A DNA stretch of 40,989 nt from Halorubrum saccharovorum DSM 1137. Its GTDB lineage: Archaea; Halobacteriota; Halobacteria; Halobacteriales; Haloferacaceae. Location: positions 1,010 through 41,998 of the forward strand of contig NZ_AOJE01000025.1 of assembly GCF_000337915.1 (NCBI RefSeq). The letters run 5' to 3'. Under the pieces are notes generated by a model that saw only the letters and a list, made by a program, of their open reading frames with translations, had not been told where the DNA came from and made no database searches. This document shows positions 33,143 through 40,801 of the stretch, in pieces. Positions within the stretch are counted from its first letter, which is position 1; each line of letters starts with the position of its first letter. The translations under genes were made by a program, and so were the position numbers.

Positions 33143-33397
33143 ATGGCGGGGACGTGGGATGTTGTGCTGCTCATCGCGGGCGCGGTACTGCTCGCTCCCG
33201 TAATCGTGAACCCGTCAACGTGGCCGATTGCCGCCGCGATAGGGCTGACCGTCGTACTCGGAGGGAAACTGTTGAAGTACCTCCTCGGGGAGATGTGGGA
33301 TCTGGAAAAGCAGCGGCGGATGGGGGAGAAATCCGGGTTCAGTGACGACCTGATGTACGGATCCGAGTCCGGTGACGATGACCGAGGTGGTCGATGA
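33143..33397 (+). CDS. Small two-helix membrane protein
   Basis: This 84-residue protein starts directly after the stop of the secreted protein. It has two hydrophobic segments (VVLLIAGAVLLAPVIV and WPIAAAIGLTVVLGGKLL), then a charged cytoplasmic tail (GEMWDLEKQRRMGEKSGFSD). It overlaps the next gene by 4 bases (ATGA). Function unknown. Confidence 0.6.
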   Translation: MAGTWDVVLLIAGAVLLAPVIVNPSTWPIAAAIGLTVVLGGKLLKYLLGEMWDLEKQRRMGEKSGFSDDLMYGSESGDDDRGGR

Positions 33398-33669
33398 GTT
33401 CCGTGTTATTCACCGCGCCCGTGGCTCTCGCAGGGATCCTCGGCGTTATCGTGTACGGTAAGTGGTCGGACTCGGTGACGACACTGAGGGACGGGAGTGC
33501 GGTCGTGAGCAGCGCGCTCCGAATCATGGTCGGGGTGTTCTTCGTGAGTACGGAGTACCCGCTTTTCGTGGTTCTCGGCGTCGTGATGATCGCAATCGGC
33601 ACCGTCATGGGGGCGAGTGGGGCAGACCGTGTTCTCGGTGGGCGACTCCGCCGGACGCTATCCACGTGA
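33394..33669 (+). CDS. Small membrane protein
   Basis: This 91-residue protein has hydrophobic segments LFTAPVALAGILGVIVYG, ALRIMVGVFFVS and YPLFVVLGVVMIAIGTVMG, so two to three transmembrane helices, with a basic C-terminus (GGRLRRTLST). It is the last gene of the second block. The hairpin at 33682-33701 follows, then a new promoter. Confidence 0.6.
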   Translation: MSSVLFTAPVALAGILGVIVYGKWSDSVTTLRDGSAVVSSALRIMVGVFFVSTEYPLFVVLGVVMIAIGTVMGASGADRVLGGRLRRTLST

Positions 33670-33681
33670 TCCCCTGATCTG

Positions 33682-33701
33682 AGTCACTGCGGTCAGTGAC
33701 T
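33682..33701 (+). terminator. Hairpin AGTCACTG-CGGT-CAGTGACT
   Basis: This is a perfect 8-bp stem with a 4-base loop, 12 bases after the stop at 33669 and 60 bases before the next start. It is built from two convergent AGTSACT words. Confidence 0.55.
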
Positions 33702-33727
33702 CCCTGATTCTGACGTTTGCCGTCCAA

Positions 33728-33760
33728 CCATTTATCCCCAGACTCCTACCAATATCGGGT
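33728..33760 (+). promoter_or_regulatory. Promoter with TTTATC box and ACCAATATCGGGT at the start site
   Basis: The TATA-like CATTTATC (33730-33736) is about 28 bases before ATG 33761. ACCAATATCGGGT (33748-33760) abuts the ATG, so a bound protein would cover the predicted transcription start. Confidence 0.5.
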
Positions 33761-34390
33761 ATGATCGAACGGAACGCGGAGGAATTGAGAAGCGAATTTT
33801 TGCAGCACGTCGCTTTTATCGAGGATAAAACCCTGAAGACGGAGATTCTGACGTGGATCGATGAGAGTGTCATCCGCACCGATTCCGTGTCCGGCGCGGA
33901 ACACGTCGAGGGGCGGCTTGCGGAGTTGAAGGCGTCGAATCCGATGCGGCACGACTCCGGCGACCCCGAGGACGACTTCCCTGCTGACTGCAAGGGCTGC
34001 CCGCATTACGGTGTCGTGTGCCCCGTCATCTCCGACCGCACGACGCGGGAGACTCGGCACCGGCGACTGGAGCAGGCGGAGACGGAGCAGGATCGCCTCC
34101 GCGTGTATCAGGACATCGCCACGGACGCGGACTGCCACATCATTCCCGCCGCGATCAGTGACTGGAAGCAGAACGACCGCGAAATCATCGAACGCGGCTA
34201 CGAACTATTCTCGGCGATGGTTCGGCACCTCGACTCCGACGAGTTAGACGTGGACGCGCCGGACATCGGGGACGACCCCGAGATCGAGGACGTGTGGCGC
34301 GACACCCCCACAGAATCCGGCGGGATGCAGCTATCAGAAGACGAACTGCTGGATCGCGGTGTGTTACAGTCCGAGGAGGCGGATGGGTGA
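33761..34390 (+). CDS. Cys-cluster protein of unknown function
   Basis: This is a 209-residue soluble protein heading the third block. A central cluster DCKGCPHYGVVCPVISD (Cys at about 82, 85 and 92, His 87), with a further Cys-His in DADCHIIPAAISDW, could bind zinc or an iron-sulfur centre. The flanks are long charged helices (EELRSEFLQHVAFIEDKTLK, RRLEQAETEQDRLRVYQDIA). The C-terminal 60 residues are acidic and probably disordered. It is coupled to the membrane protein behind it (TGATG). No family recognised; a soluble adaptor for the membrane complex is possible. Confidence 0.55.
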   Translation: MIERNAEELRSEFLQHVAFIEDKTLKTEILTWIDESVIRTDSVSGAEHVEGRLAELKASNPMRHDSGDPEDDFPADCKGCPHYGVVCPVISDRTTRETRHRRLEQAETEQDRLRVYQDIATDADCHIIPAAISDWKQNDREIIERGYELFSAMVRHLDSDELDVDAPDIGDDPEIEDVWRDTPTESGGMQLSEDELLDRGVLQSEEADG

Positions 34391-35409
34391 TGCAGGCGTC
34401 ACCGACCGGACTCGCGATCGCCGTTCTCGTCGTCGTCGGTATCGTGGGGGTGACGTGGGTCGTGAGCCGCCGCCTCCTCCAAAACTCGGGGAACGCCACG
34501 GACGCGGTGGACACCCCAGCAGACTCCCCTGATGACCCCGATGACGTGTCCGAGTTAGGGATCACTGACCGCGCAAAGTCGTGGACTCGGGCGAGGAAGA
34601 TGCTGTACGGGTCTGCGGCGGCGGCGGCAGTGCTGTTGTCGGGTGGGGCGTGGCGTGTCATGCAGACGGGAGCGCCCACGTCTACCCTGCTGAGTCCGGA
34701 GGCCGGGATGGTCACGATCGGAGTCACTGGCGTTGTTCTCGGCATCCGATTCCACGCAAGCCAAAACGACTCCACGAACCCGTTGTACGTCCAAAACGAG
34801 CAACCGGGCGGTGACGATGTTGTCCGGAAAATCCCGCACCCTGAATCCGAAGTCACGGTTCGTGATGGACGCCCTGTCGTCCCGGAACTCACTCCGAACC
34901 CGATCCTCGGAGTGTTTCATCGGTTCAAGTTACTCGCGGAAGACCGGAATCTTCGCAGCACCAGGAAGCCGGGGAGTGACCGAGTTGAACACATGGTTCC
35001 GGATCACGCCGTGGAGCTACCCGATGGTGGGTGGTTCGTAAGGACGTGGGCGTCAGCCAGTGACTCCGGGGAGACGATTCTCGGCTCTCCGAGCGCCCCC
35101 GCTGACTACACTTATTCCAGCCCTCGGTCGATGAGTTACGCCGAGTCGACGGGGCAGCGAGAGGAAATTCGGCGGATGAGGATAGAGAACCGGGAGCTGA
35201 GGAAGACGGCTGCGAAGGCGGAGTCGGAACTGCGGTCGTGGCGGCAGACAGTCTTGAATGAAGAATTCAGGAACAAAGAAGAGATGAAGGAAGAATTCGG
35301 AGAATTCACTGAGCAGATCGCGACGGTATTGGACGCCAGTCAGGACGGTGGGAGTGATGACGGTGACGACTCCTCCGACTCCGTGTTCGACGGCGGTGAT
35401 TCTGAGTGA
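34390..35409 (+). CDS. Membrane protein with cytoplasmic coiled coil
   Basis: This 339-residue protein starts at ATG 34390, which overlaps the previous stop. It has hydrophobic segments at about 7-26 (GLAIAVLVVVGIVGVTWVV), 70-88 (LYGSAAAAAVLLSGGAWRVM) and 100-120 (GMVTIGVTGVVLGIRF). A soluble domain follows (VPDHAVELPDGGWFVRTWAS). A long charged helix at about 255-315 (REEIRRMRIENRELRKTAAK, AESELRSWRQTVL) should form a coiled coil. It ends in an Asp/Ser-rich tail. The topology suits a scaffold linking membrane and cytoplasmic parts of an assembly. GTGA overlap with the next gene. Confidence 0.65.
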   Translation: MQASPTGLAIAVLVVVGIVGVTWVVSRRLLQNSGNATDAVDTPADSPDDPDDVSELGITDRAKSWTRARKMLYGSAAAAAVLLSGGAWRVMQTGAPTSTLLSPEAGMVTIGVTGVVLGIRFHASQNDSTNPLYVQNEQPGGDDVVRKIPHPESEVTVRDGRPVVPELTPNPILGVFHRFKLLAEDRNLRSTRKPGSDRVEHMVPDHAVELPDGGWFVRTWASASDSGETILGSPSAPADYTYSSPRSMSYAESTGQREEIRRMRIENRELRKTAAKAESELRSWRQTVLNEEFRNKEEMKEEFGEFTEQIATVLDASQDGGSDDGDDSSDSVFDGGDSE

Positions 35410-36737
35410 CTCGTCGATTCACTGCACTCACGGCGATCATGCTGGTGGTGTGTCTGATCGGCGCGGGGGTCGGCGGGGTTGCGGCGGACTCGCCGGGAGT
35501 CACTGCCGACCAGTTCGCAGTGGGTGATCAGGTCAGTGAACCCGTGGATGAGGAACCCACGCAGAACGAGACGGCTGAACAAGACGGCGGCGGGAACACG
35601 TCGACGGAGTCCAGTGACTCCGACCAGCCTCCCGACACAGACACGCCGTCGATGAGTGACACCGCGCGAATCACCGGGGTGGACACCGAGAGCGAAGTCG
35701 GGAGTGCGACCGCGCGCGATAGCGCGAACGGCACGGCGTTCAACACGAAGGGGGAGTTCGTTGTGTTCAGGGTGTCGGAGCCGCTGGACGCCGCCAGAAT
35801 CCAGCAATCCCCCGCGACAGTTGAGATGCTCGGCCCGCAATCCGTCATGGTGGAGTTCGAGTCGGATGCCGCGCCGCTCGATGAGGAGAGCCTGTACACG
35901 CTCGAACTGTTCTACACTGACGGCAGTGACTCGCAGGTGGATCTGTACGCGAGTGACACTGACATCACAGTCGGGTCTGACGTGATGGAGGACATGCGCC
36001 CGGTCATCCTCGGCATCATGGACAGAGCGGAGGAAGCCGGGTACGAGGACAGCGCGACCGGACTCCAGAATTACGTTGAGGACACCGAGGAGACTGCGGA
36101 ACTCCTCGACAGCGTCTTCTCGGAGCAAGCGGCGCGACTCGCTCAGATCGGACTCATGGCCGCAATGAACCCGCTGTTCTGGGTGATTGTCGTGTCCGGA
36201 GCCGCGCTCCTCGCCGTTCGCTCCTACCGACGCGATGGGCGCATCCACCGACTCATCAGCCAAGACACCGGGCAGGACACCCGACTCCTCCGCGAAGCAT
36301 GGCTTCAGTGGCAAAGCGACCGACAAACAGCGGCGGAGGAGCCGCTGTCCGAACTGAAATCGGTCGGTCAGATGGGGGAGATTTACTGGAGAGACACCTA
36401 CGGCGTCTCCTCAGTCGCTGACCTCGCGGAAATCGCGCACAACGGAATCCCCGTCGAGGACGAACACGGGGACGTGAATCACGTGGGCGGTATCGAGGAA
36501 CTGCAAGAAGCGGACGACCTGATGGAATCGTGGCTGGAGCCGGTGTGCCGCGAATCTCGTGTGGCCGCGCCCGAGATCGCGCTCGCGCATCTCAAGTCTG
36601 CACTGACTCGGATGTGCAGTGACCACGGGATGAGTCACCGGTACCGGTCGACTCGGGAGGACGTGCGTCGACTCATCGAACAGCGCGATGGATCGACGGC
36701 CAGCAGTGAATTCGACACCGATGGAGGAACCCAATGA
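35406..36737 (+). CDS. Type-I membrane protein with signal peptide and cytoplasmic domain
   Basis: This is a 443-residue protein from GTG 35406. The signal peptide is ALTAIMLVVCLIGAGVGGVA. An extracellular part of about 230 residues (acidic linker, then the beta-rich GEFVVFRVSEPLDAARIQQS) is followed by one transmembrane helix (MNPLFWVIVVSGAALLAVRS, about 257-276) and a 165-residue cytoplasmic helical domain (HRLISQDTGQDTRLLREAWL, WLEPVCRESRVAAPEIALAH). It thus connects the outside to the cytoplasm and could transmit a signal or anchor an ATPase. ATGA overlap with the next gene. Family not recognised. Confidence 0.65.
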   Translation: MTRRFTALTAIMLVVCLIGAGVGGVAADSPGVTADQFAVGDQVSEPVDEEPTQNETAEQDGGGNTSTESSDSDQPPDTDTPSMSDTARITGVDTESEVGSATARDSANGTAFNTKGEFVVFRVSEPLDAARIQQSPATVEMLGPQSVMVEFESDAAPLDEESLYTLELFYTDGSDSQVDLYASDTDITVGSDVMEDMRPVILGIMDRAEEAGYEDSATGLQNYVEDTEETAELLDSVFSEQAARLAQIGLMAAMNPLFWVIVVSGAALLAVRSYRRDGRIHRLISQDTGQDTRLLREAWLQWQSDRQTAAEEPLSELKSVGQMGEIYWRDTYGVSSVADLAEIAHNGIPVEDEHGDVNHVGGIEELQEADDLMESWLEPVCRESRVAAPEIALAHLKSALTRMCSDHGMSHRYRSTREDVRRLIEQRDGSTASSEFDTDGGTQ

Positions 36738-38179
36738 TGAACCCGCGTGACGTGGTGAAGAAACTGGTCGGTGACCCGGAGACAGTGGAAGACCGAGTGC
36801 TTCCCGGGGTTGCGCTCGTGTCGATCTCAATCGCCGCCGCCGGACTGATCTACACGTTACTCATCCGGGGGATAGAGGCCGGAGGCGCGTCGAGTCTGCC
36901 GTATCTCGAACCAGTGATGCAGTACGCCACCAGCCCGTGGATCCTCGTTCTGGTCGCCGTGTTCATCGGGCGCGCGTGGTTGACGGGAAGCAAGAAGCGG
37001 GAGGCGCGCACGGCAGCCACAGCCACCGGGCGCTCCCCGCGAACGGTGAAGCGCCTGTCGATGGAGGCGTCCCGGGCGTCCGGCTGCACGCGCGCAATCA
37101 TCACGTCCGAGGATGATGTGGAGTCGGCGCGTGACCGGATCGAGGCGGCGCTGGACGGTGACGCCGACCGATTGGAACCCACCGCAGTCACTGACTCCGA
37201 GGGTGACGAATCCGGTGGGGAGTCACTGAGCAGTGACTCCGAATCCCCACGCGACGGTGCGTCGTGGAGTCAGAAGTTGAAGGAGAAGCAGCTGGACGTG
37301 GCCGCGACTCTCGACATCCCCCGCGTCATCTGGGGCGGTGTCATCCCGGCAGTCACTGCTATGGCCGCGCTCCTCATCGCCGTTCAGATCTGGGTGAGTC
37401 CGATTGTTTACCCGTTCATCTTCGCCGCCGGAGTCGGGGTCGGCGCGGCGAATCTGTGGCGGCACCACGTCATGGATCACCGCAGGATCGATTCGTTGGA
37501 AGGGTCTACCAACATCGAGCAGTGGGATCAGGTCGCGGCGCTGGTGAAAACGGTGGAGACGCCTGACAGCACCGTGTACATCGGGTGGCTCCGAGGAACG
37601 GCCTTCGCTCACTACAACCGAGGCGAATTCAGTCACGGACTCGCAGTTCGGGCGTGTGAAACAACCCATGGCGACCCGGTGAGTCCGTCCATCATGACGC
37701 AGTACGCCCGGAATCTTCAGAAGATGTACCCCGACTTACGAGGGTTCTTGGCTAATGAGAGGGAGCAGATCATCCACGATCTGCTCGATGAGGTGCAGGG
37801 CAGCGACATGGGGATGATCCCCCGGCAGACACTCATCACTGACGTTGTTGAGAAAGGAATCAAGAACTCCGCCACGGGACGTATCGAAGGCGATCACGGA
37901 CACGATCCGAAACTGGTCGCGGAATGTTACAGGGCACTCGTTCCGGCGGCGCTGGTTGAGGAGGACATCGAAATCGAGCGCGATGGGGAGTCGCAGACAA
38001 TCCCCTCCGTCCGACTCCGAACCGACCCCGTGCCGCTGGACTTCAGTGAGATCACCGCGCAGTTCAGCTTCAGATTCGGATCCCTCGGTTCCCCACGGTA
38101 TCCGGTCCCGGACACTGGCGTCGATGACATCCCGGAGTGGGCAGAATCCGCGATCAGCGAGTACCACCCCGACAACTGA
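36734..38179 (+). CDS. Four-helix membrane protein with large cytoplasmic domain
   Basis: This 481-residue protein has helices at about 20-42 (GVALVSISIAAAGLIYTLLI), 62-78 (WILVLVAVFIGRAWL), 195-220 (WGGVIPAVTAMAALLIAVQI) and 225-245 (YPFIFAAGVGVGAANLW). An acidic loop of about 110 residues lies between helices 2 and 3. The C-terminal 230 residues are a soluble helical domain (DQVAALVKTVETPDSTVYIG, LRGFLANEREQIIHDLLDEV). Being directly before the ATPase gene, with 21 bases between, it is the natural membrane partner for that enzyme, as in conjugation or packaging couplers (inference). No family recognised. Confidence 0.65.
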   Translation: MMNPRDVVKKLVGDPETVEDRVLPGVALVSISIAAAGLIYTLLIRGIEAGGASSLPYLEPVMQYATSPWILVLVAVFIGRAWLTGSKKREARTAATATGRSPRTVKRLSMEASRASGCTRAIITSEDDVESARDRIEAALDGDADRLEPTAVTDSEGDESGGESLSSDSESPRDGASWSQKLKEKQLDVAATLDIPRVIWGGVIPAVTAMAALLIAVQIWVSPIVYPFIFAAGVGVGAANLWRHHVMDHRRIDSLEGSTNIEQWDQVAALVKTVETPDSTVYIGWLRGTAFAHYNRGEFSHGLAVRACETTHGDPVSPSIMTQYARNLQKMYPDLRGFLANEREQIIHDLLDEVQGSDMGMIPRQTLITDVVEKGIKNSATGRIEGDHGHDPKLVAECYRALVPAALVEEDIEIERDGESQTIPSVRLRTDPVPLDFSEITAQFSFRFGSLGSPRYPVPDTGVDDIPEWAESAISEYHPDN

Positions 38180-38200
38180 ACCCCACATTCAAATCTTCAA

Positions 38201-40570
38201 ATGACCACAGACTTCAGCAGTTTACAGTCCAGTGACTTCGGCGAGACGACGGACGCGCTCGCATCCACGATCGAATCCAAACAGCAAGACGTACAGGAAG
38301 AACGCGCTCGTGCCATAGAAGCGTATGCGCGGAAGCTCATCAAGGCGGCGCAGATGAGTCTCAGCGGCGTCGACCCGGAGTCGGTCGCCGATGACACCAG
38401 TGACCGCGACATCCTCAGAGAGATCCATCACGTGCTACGGCTCTCCCCACGGATCGAGGAGGTGATGTCCCCAGCCACGGACACGGCAGTGACGCCGCGA
38501 TCCGCGTCCCTATTCCGTCGATTGTGCAGCAGGTACGACGACGAGAACCCAGTGACTGCGGACAAAACCGCCGAGCTACAAGTGTACGTCGAGGCCGCCG
38601 AGTCACTGGGGTGGCTACACAGCATCAGCGACATGACGAGGTACGCGCCGATCCGGCTGGAGACGCTGGACGTGGCGGGGTCGCAATCACGAGTCACTGA
38701 ATCCAGTCCACTCGGTCGACTCCGAATCGCGCACGACGACCCGAGTAGCCTCGAACACCGCGCGGTGGACATCCCACACGAGGACTGCGAGCATATCTTG
38801 ATGATCGCCAACCCCCGCAAAGGGAAGGACAGTCTCGCGTGCCGTATCGCCGGGAATTTGAAGGATGAGCATCAGTACAAGTGGTTTAGCCTCTTTGACG
38901 ACGGGCGGAATGAGACACCGATGATCTCGATTCCGAACACCGAGGACGCAATCAAGGAGTCACTGGCGAACGTCGATCAGGTGCCGAAAGGGTACCAGTC
39001 GACCGTTTGGGTTCCGAACAGCAATCTACCAGATCGCCTCCCGAGGAATCACCGCCCGTTCGCTATCGGGGTGGATTCGCTGACTCCCGGCATTATCGCG
39101 TCACTGAGCGGCGTCTCCCCTGAGTCCAGCGTCGAACGGAGGATCAAGCAGGCACTCAGTGACGCGATGAATCACGGCGGGGACGTGGACATCCTCATCG
39201 ATCGCCTCGAAGAACTGGCCGGTGAGACGGCGGCAGTCGTGGAAGTCACGGAACGAGTCGATGACGGAACAGGGGAAGAAACCTCCGCGAGAAGCTATGA
39301 GATGGGTGAGGCCAGCGTTCTGGAGGACTGCGCGGAGTCACTGATGCTCCTCGCGTCAGAGGGTCTGCTGGTGGACGCGGGCGATCCGTTAGCCCTCGAT
39401 ATGCCCGCCGTACTCGACGATCAGGAACACGTTGCGATTCTGAACTGCAATTTTCTCTCTGACGGCGATGAGCATCTCAAATTCCTTTTGGTTAATCTGT
39501 GGATGCAGCTCATCTTCCGCGCGCGAGACACACACCCGGATCTCCCCCGTGCAGTCCTCGAACTCAGGGAGATCAAGAATCTCGCCCCGAGTAAGCTCGG
39601 CGACACCAAATACCGGCAGGTCGTGCAGTCACTCCGGCAAACGATCTACAGGATCGCGAGTCAGGGCGGATCACGGCGGGTGATGATGGTCGGATCCACG
39701 CAGAAGCTCAACGACGTGTACAAAGCTGTACGCGGCAATTTCCCGTTAAAAATCGTGCTTCAGATCGGGGAGGAGAAAATCAACACGCTGCGAAGCGCCG
39801 GGTTCAACCTCAAGAATAAGGAAAAAGACCAACTGAAAGGATTTAGGGTCGGATGGGGGATGCTCATCAGCCACGACGGGAAACATTACCCGATTCAATG
39901 GAGTGGCGCTCGCTGCGGGCTGGGACTCGGGGATCAGCACTGGCTCACGCGGTACGCGGACGCCGCAGGCGCGCGCATCCACACCCCCGGCGAGAGTTTC
40001 ACCGTGGACACGTGGATCGACATGGACGGTGGCGTCCACCACACCGAGGAGGATGGAGCGCCGAACACGCACCAGTGGTACCTCACACCCCCGGACATCG
40101 TCGGAGAGATCGACGGGGAGCCGATCATAGACGACGCGGTGCTGACAGAGTCACTGGAAAAACGGCAGGGAACGCCCGCTCCGCCGCAAGACCTCCGCCC
40201 CGCCGACGTGACGTCGGGTGAGGTTGATCGGGAGATGACGATGATGAGCAGCGACCGAGCTGAACAGGCCATTCAATCCGGTTCCAGTGACTCCCCGGAT
40301 TTGGTCGGTGTCCTCGGGGAGTGGGTGGAGTTCGAGGACGACAAATTTGGTCGGATGATGAGGACACTGGAAACAATTGAGCGGCATGACCTCGGGAGTT
40401 ACGACGACATCGCGCAGAGATCCGGCGTCAAAAGGAACACGTTGAGTAAGTACATCAGAAAACAGAACGAACTCGGAGCTGCCGTCGAGAAACACGACGA
40501 CGTGTACCAGATCACGGAGACAGGGTACGATGCACTGCCCTCCGTCGACTGGGACTCGGCCCGTGACTGA
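38201..40570 (+). CDS. HerA/FtsK-like P-loop ATPase with C-terminal winged helix
   Basis: This 789-residue protein has no transmembrane segment. After a helical N-terminal 150 residues comes the P-loop IANPRKGKDSLACRI (202-216), a GKD-S variant of GxxxxGK(S/T). The Walker B region LPRAVLELREIKNLAPSKL (448-466) occupies the place of the usual hhhhDEa-hlaP but has Arg where Asp is expected. The sensor-like VGSTQKLNDVYKAVRGNFPL (497-516) and the GFRVGWGMLISHDG strand complete a HerA/VirB4-type core. Residues about 725-789 form a winged helix (DIAQRSGVKRNTLSKYIRKQ). Such ATPases pump DNA across membranes in conjugation, viral packaging or segregation. Being the last gene of a membrane-protein operon supports a DNA-translocation or assembly motor. 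Confidence 0.8.
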   Translation: MTTDFSSLQSSDFGETTDALASTIESKQQDVQEERARAIEAYARKLIKAAQMSLSGVDPESVADDTSDRDILREIHHVLRLSPRIEEVMSPATDTAVTPRSASLFRRLCSRYDDENPVTADKTAELQVYVEAAESLGWLHSISDMTRYAPIRLETLDVAGSQSRVTESSPLGRLRIAHDDPSSLEHRAVDIPHEDCEHILMIANPRKGKDSLACRIAGNLKDEHQYKWFSLFDDGRNETPMISIPNTEDAIKESLANVDQVPKGYQSTVWVPNSNLPDRLPRNHRPFAIGVDSLTPGIIASLSGVSPESSVERRIKQALSDAMNHGGDVDILIDRLEELAGETAAVVEVTERVDDGTGEETSARSYEMGEASVLEDCAESLMLLASEGLLVDAGDPLALDMPAVLDDQEHVAILNCNFLSDGDEHLKFLLVNLWMQLIFRARDTHPDLPRAVLELREIKNLAPSKLGDTKYRQVVQSLRQTIYRIASQGGSRRVMMVGSTQKLNDVYKAVRGNFPLKIVLQIGEEKINTLRSAGFNLKNKEKDQLKGFRVGWGMLISHDGKHYPIQWSGARCGLGLGDQHWLTRYADAAGARIHTPGESFTVDTWIDMDGGVHHTEEDGAPNTHQWYLTPPDIVGEIDGEPIIDDAVLTESLEKRQGTPAPPQDLRPADVTSGEVDREMTMMSSDRAEQAIQSGSSDSPDLVGVLGEWVEFEDDKFGRMMRTLETIERHDLGSYDDIAQRSGVKRNTLSKYIRKQNELGAAVEKHDDVYQITETGYDALPSVDWDSARD

Positions 40571-40748
40571 CTCTTACGCGCACGACATCAGTTGGTGGAT
40601 CCGCCCCGACTCACCCCCTACTGGCTGGGGTAGTGTGTGCGATCAATACCCCGCCGGAATATCGATAAAGCGCGTGCGTCACGTACAGTGTATGCGGGGC
40701 ACCTTGCGCGCGGCGGCACAACGCACACGCTCGCGAAGAATCGCATGA
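40563..40748 (+). CDS. Possible small ORF after the ATPase gene
   Basis: A 61-codon frame from GTG 40563 overlaps the ATPase stop by 8 bases (VTDSYAHDISWWIRPDSPPT...). The second half is Arg-rich and overlaps a promoter-like AT patch near 40660, so coding is doubtful. Confidence 0.2.
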   Translation: MTDSYAHDISWWIRPDSPPTGWGSVCDQYPAGISIKRVRHVQCMRGTLRAAAQRTRSRRIA

Positions 40749-40757
40749 CGTGACCGG

Positions 40758-40801
40758 GGCAGTGACTGTGCCCGAGTCATCGAACCCTACCAGTCACTGC
40801 C
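40758..40801. terminator. Bidirectional terminator-like hairpin
   Basis: GGCAGTGACTG (40758-40768) pairs perfectly with CAGTCACTGCC (40791-40801), an 11-bp stem around a 22-base loop. It lies between the rightward block and a convergent leftward gene whose stop is inside the right arm. Confidence 0.5.

Larger units (their letters stand above)
23349..40798. repeat. Dispersed AGTSACT words throughout the element
   Basis: AGTGACT or AGTCACT (one is the reverse complement of the other) was counted by eye 50 times here; examples are 24385, 25771, 26746, 27916, 31653, 33682, 34722, 35613, 37221, 38601 and 40286. About two are expected by chance. Five more lie at 18310-20320 and only six in the first 18 kb. 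They fall in different codon phases (SD, VT, ESL) and in both orientations about equally. Confidence 0.85.

Noticed and set aside
35340-36326. 328-codon antisense frame opposite the type-I membrane protein gene
   Set aside because: It is a shadow of the sense gene: the sense gene has a signal peptide, a transmembrane helix and coupled start and stop.
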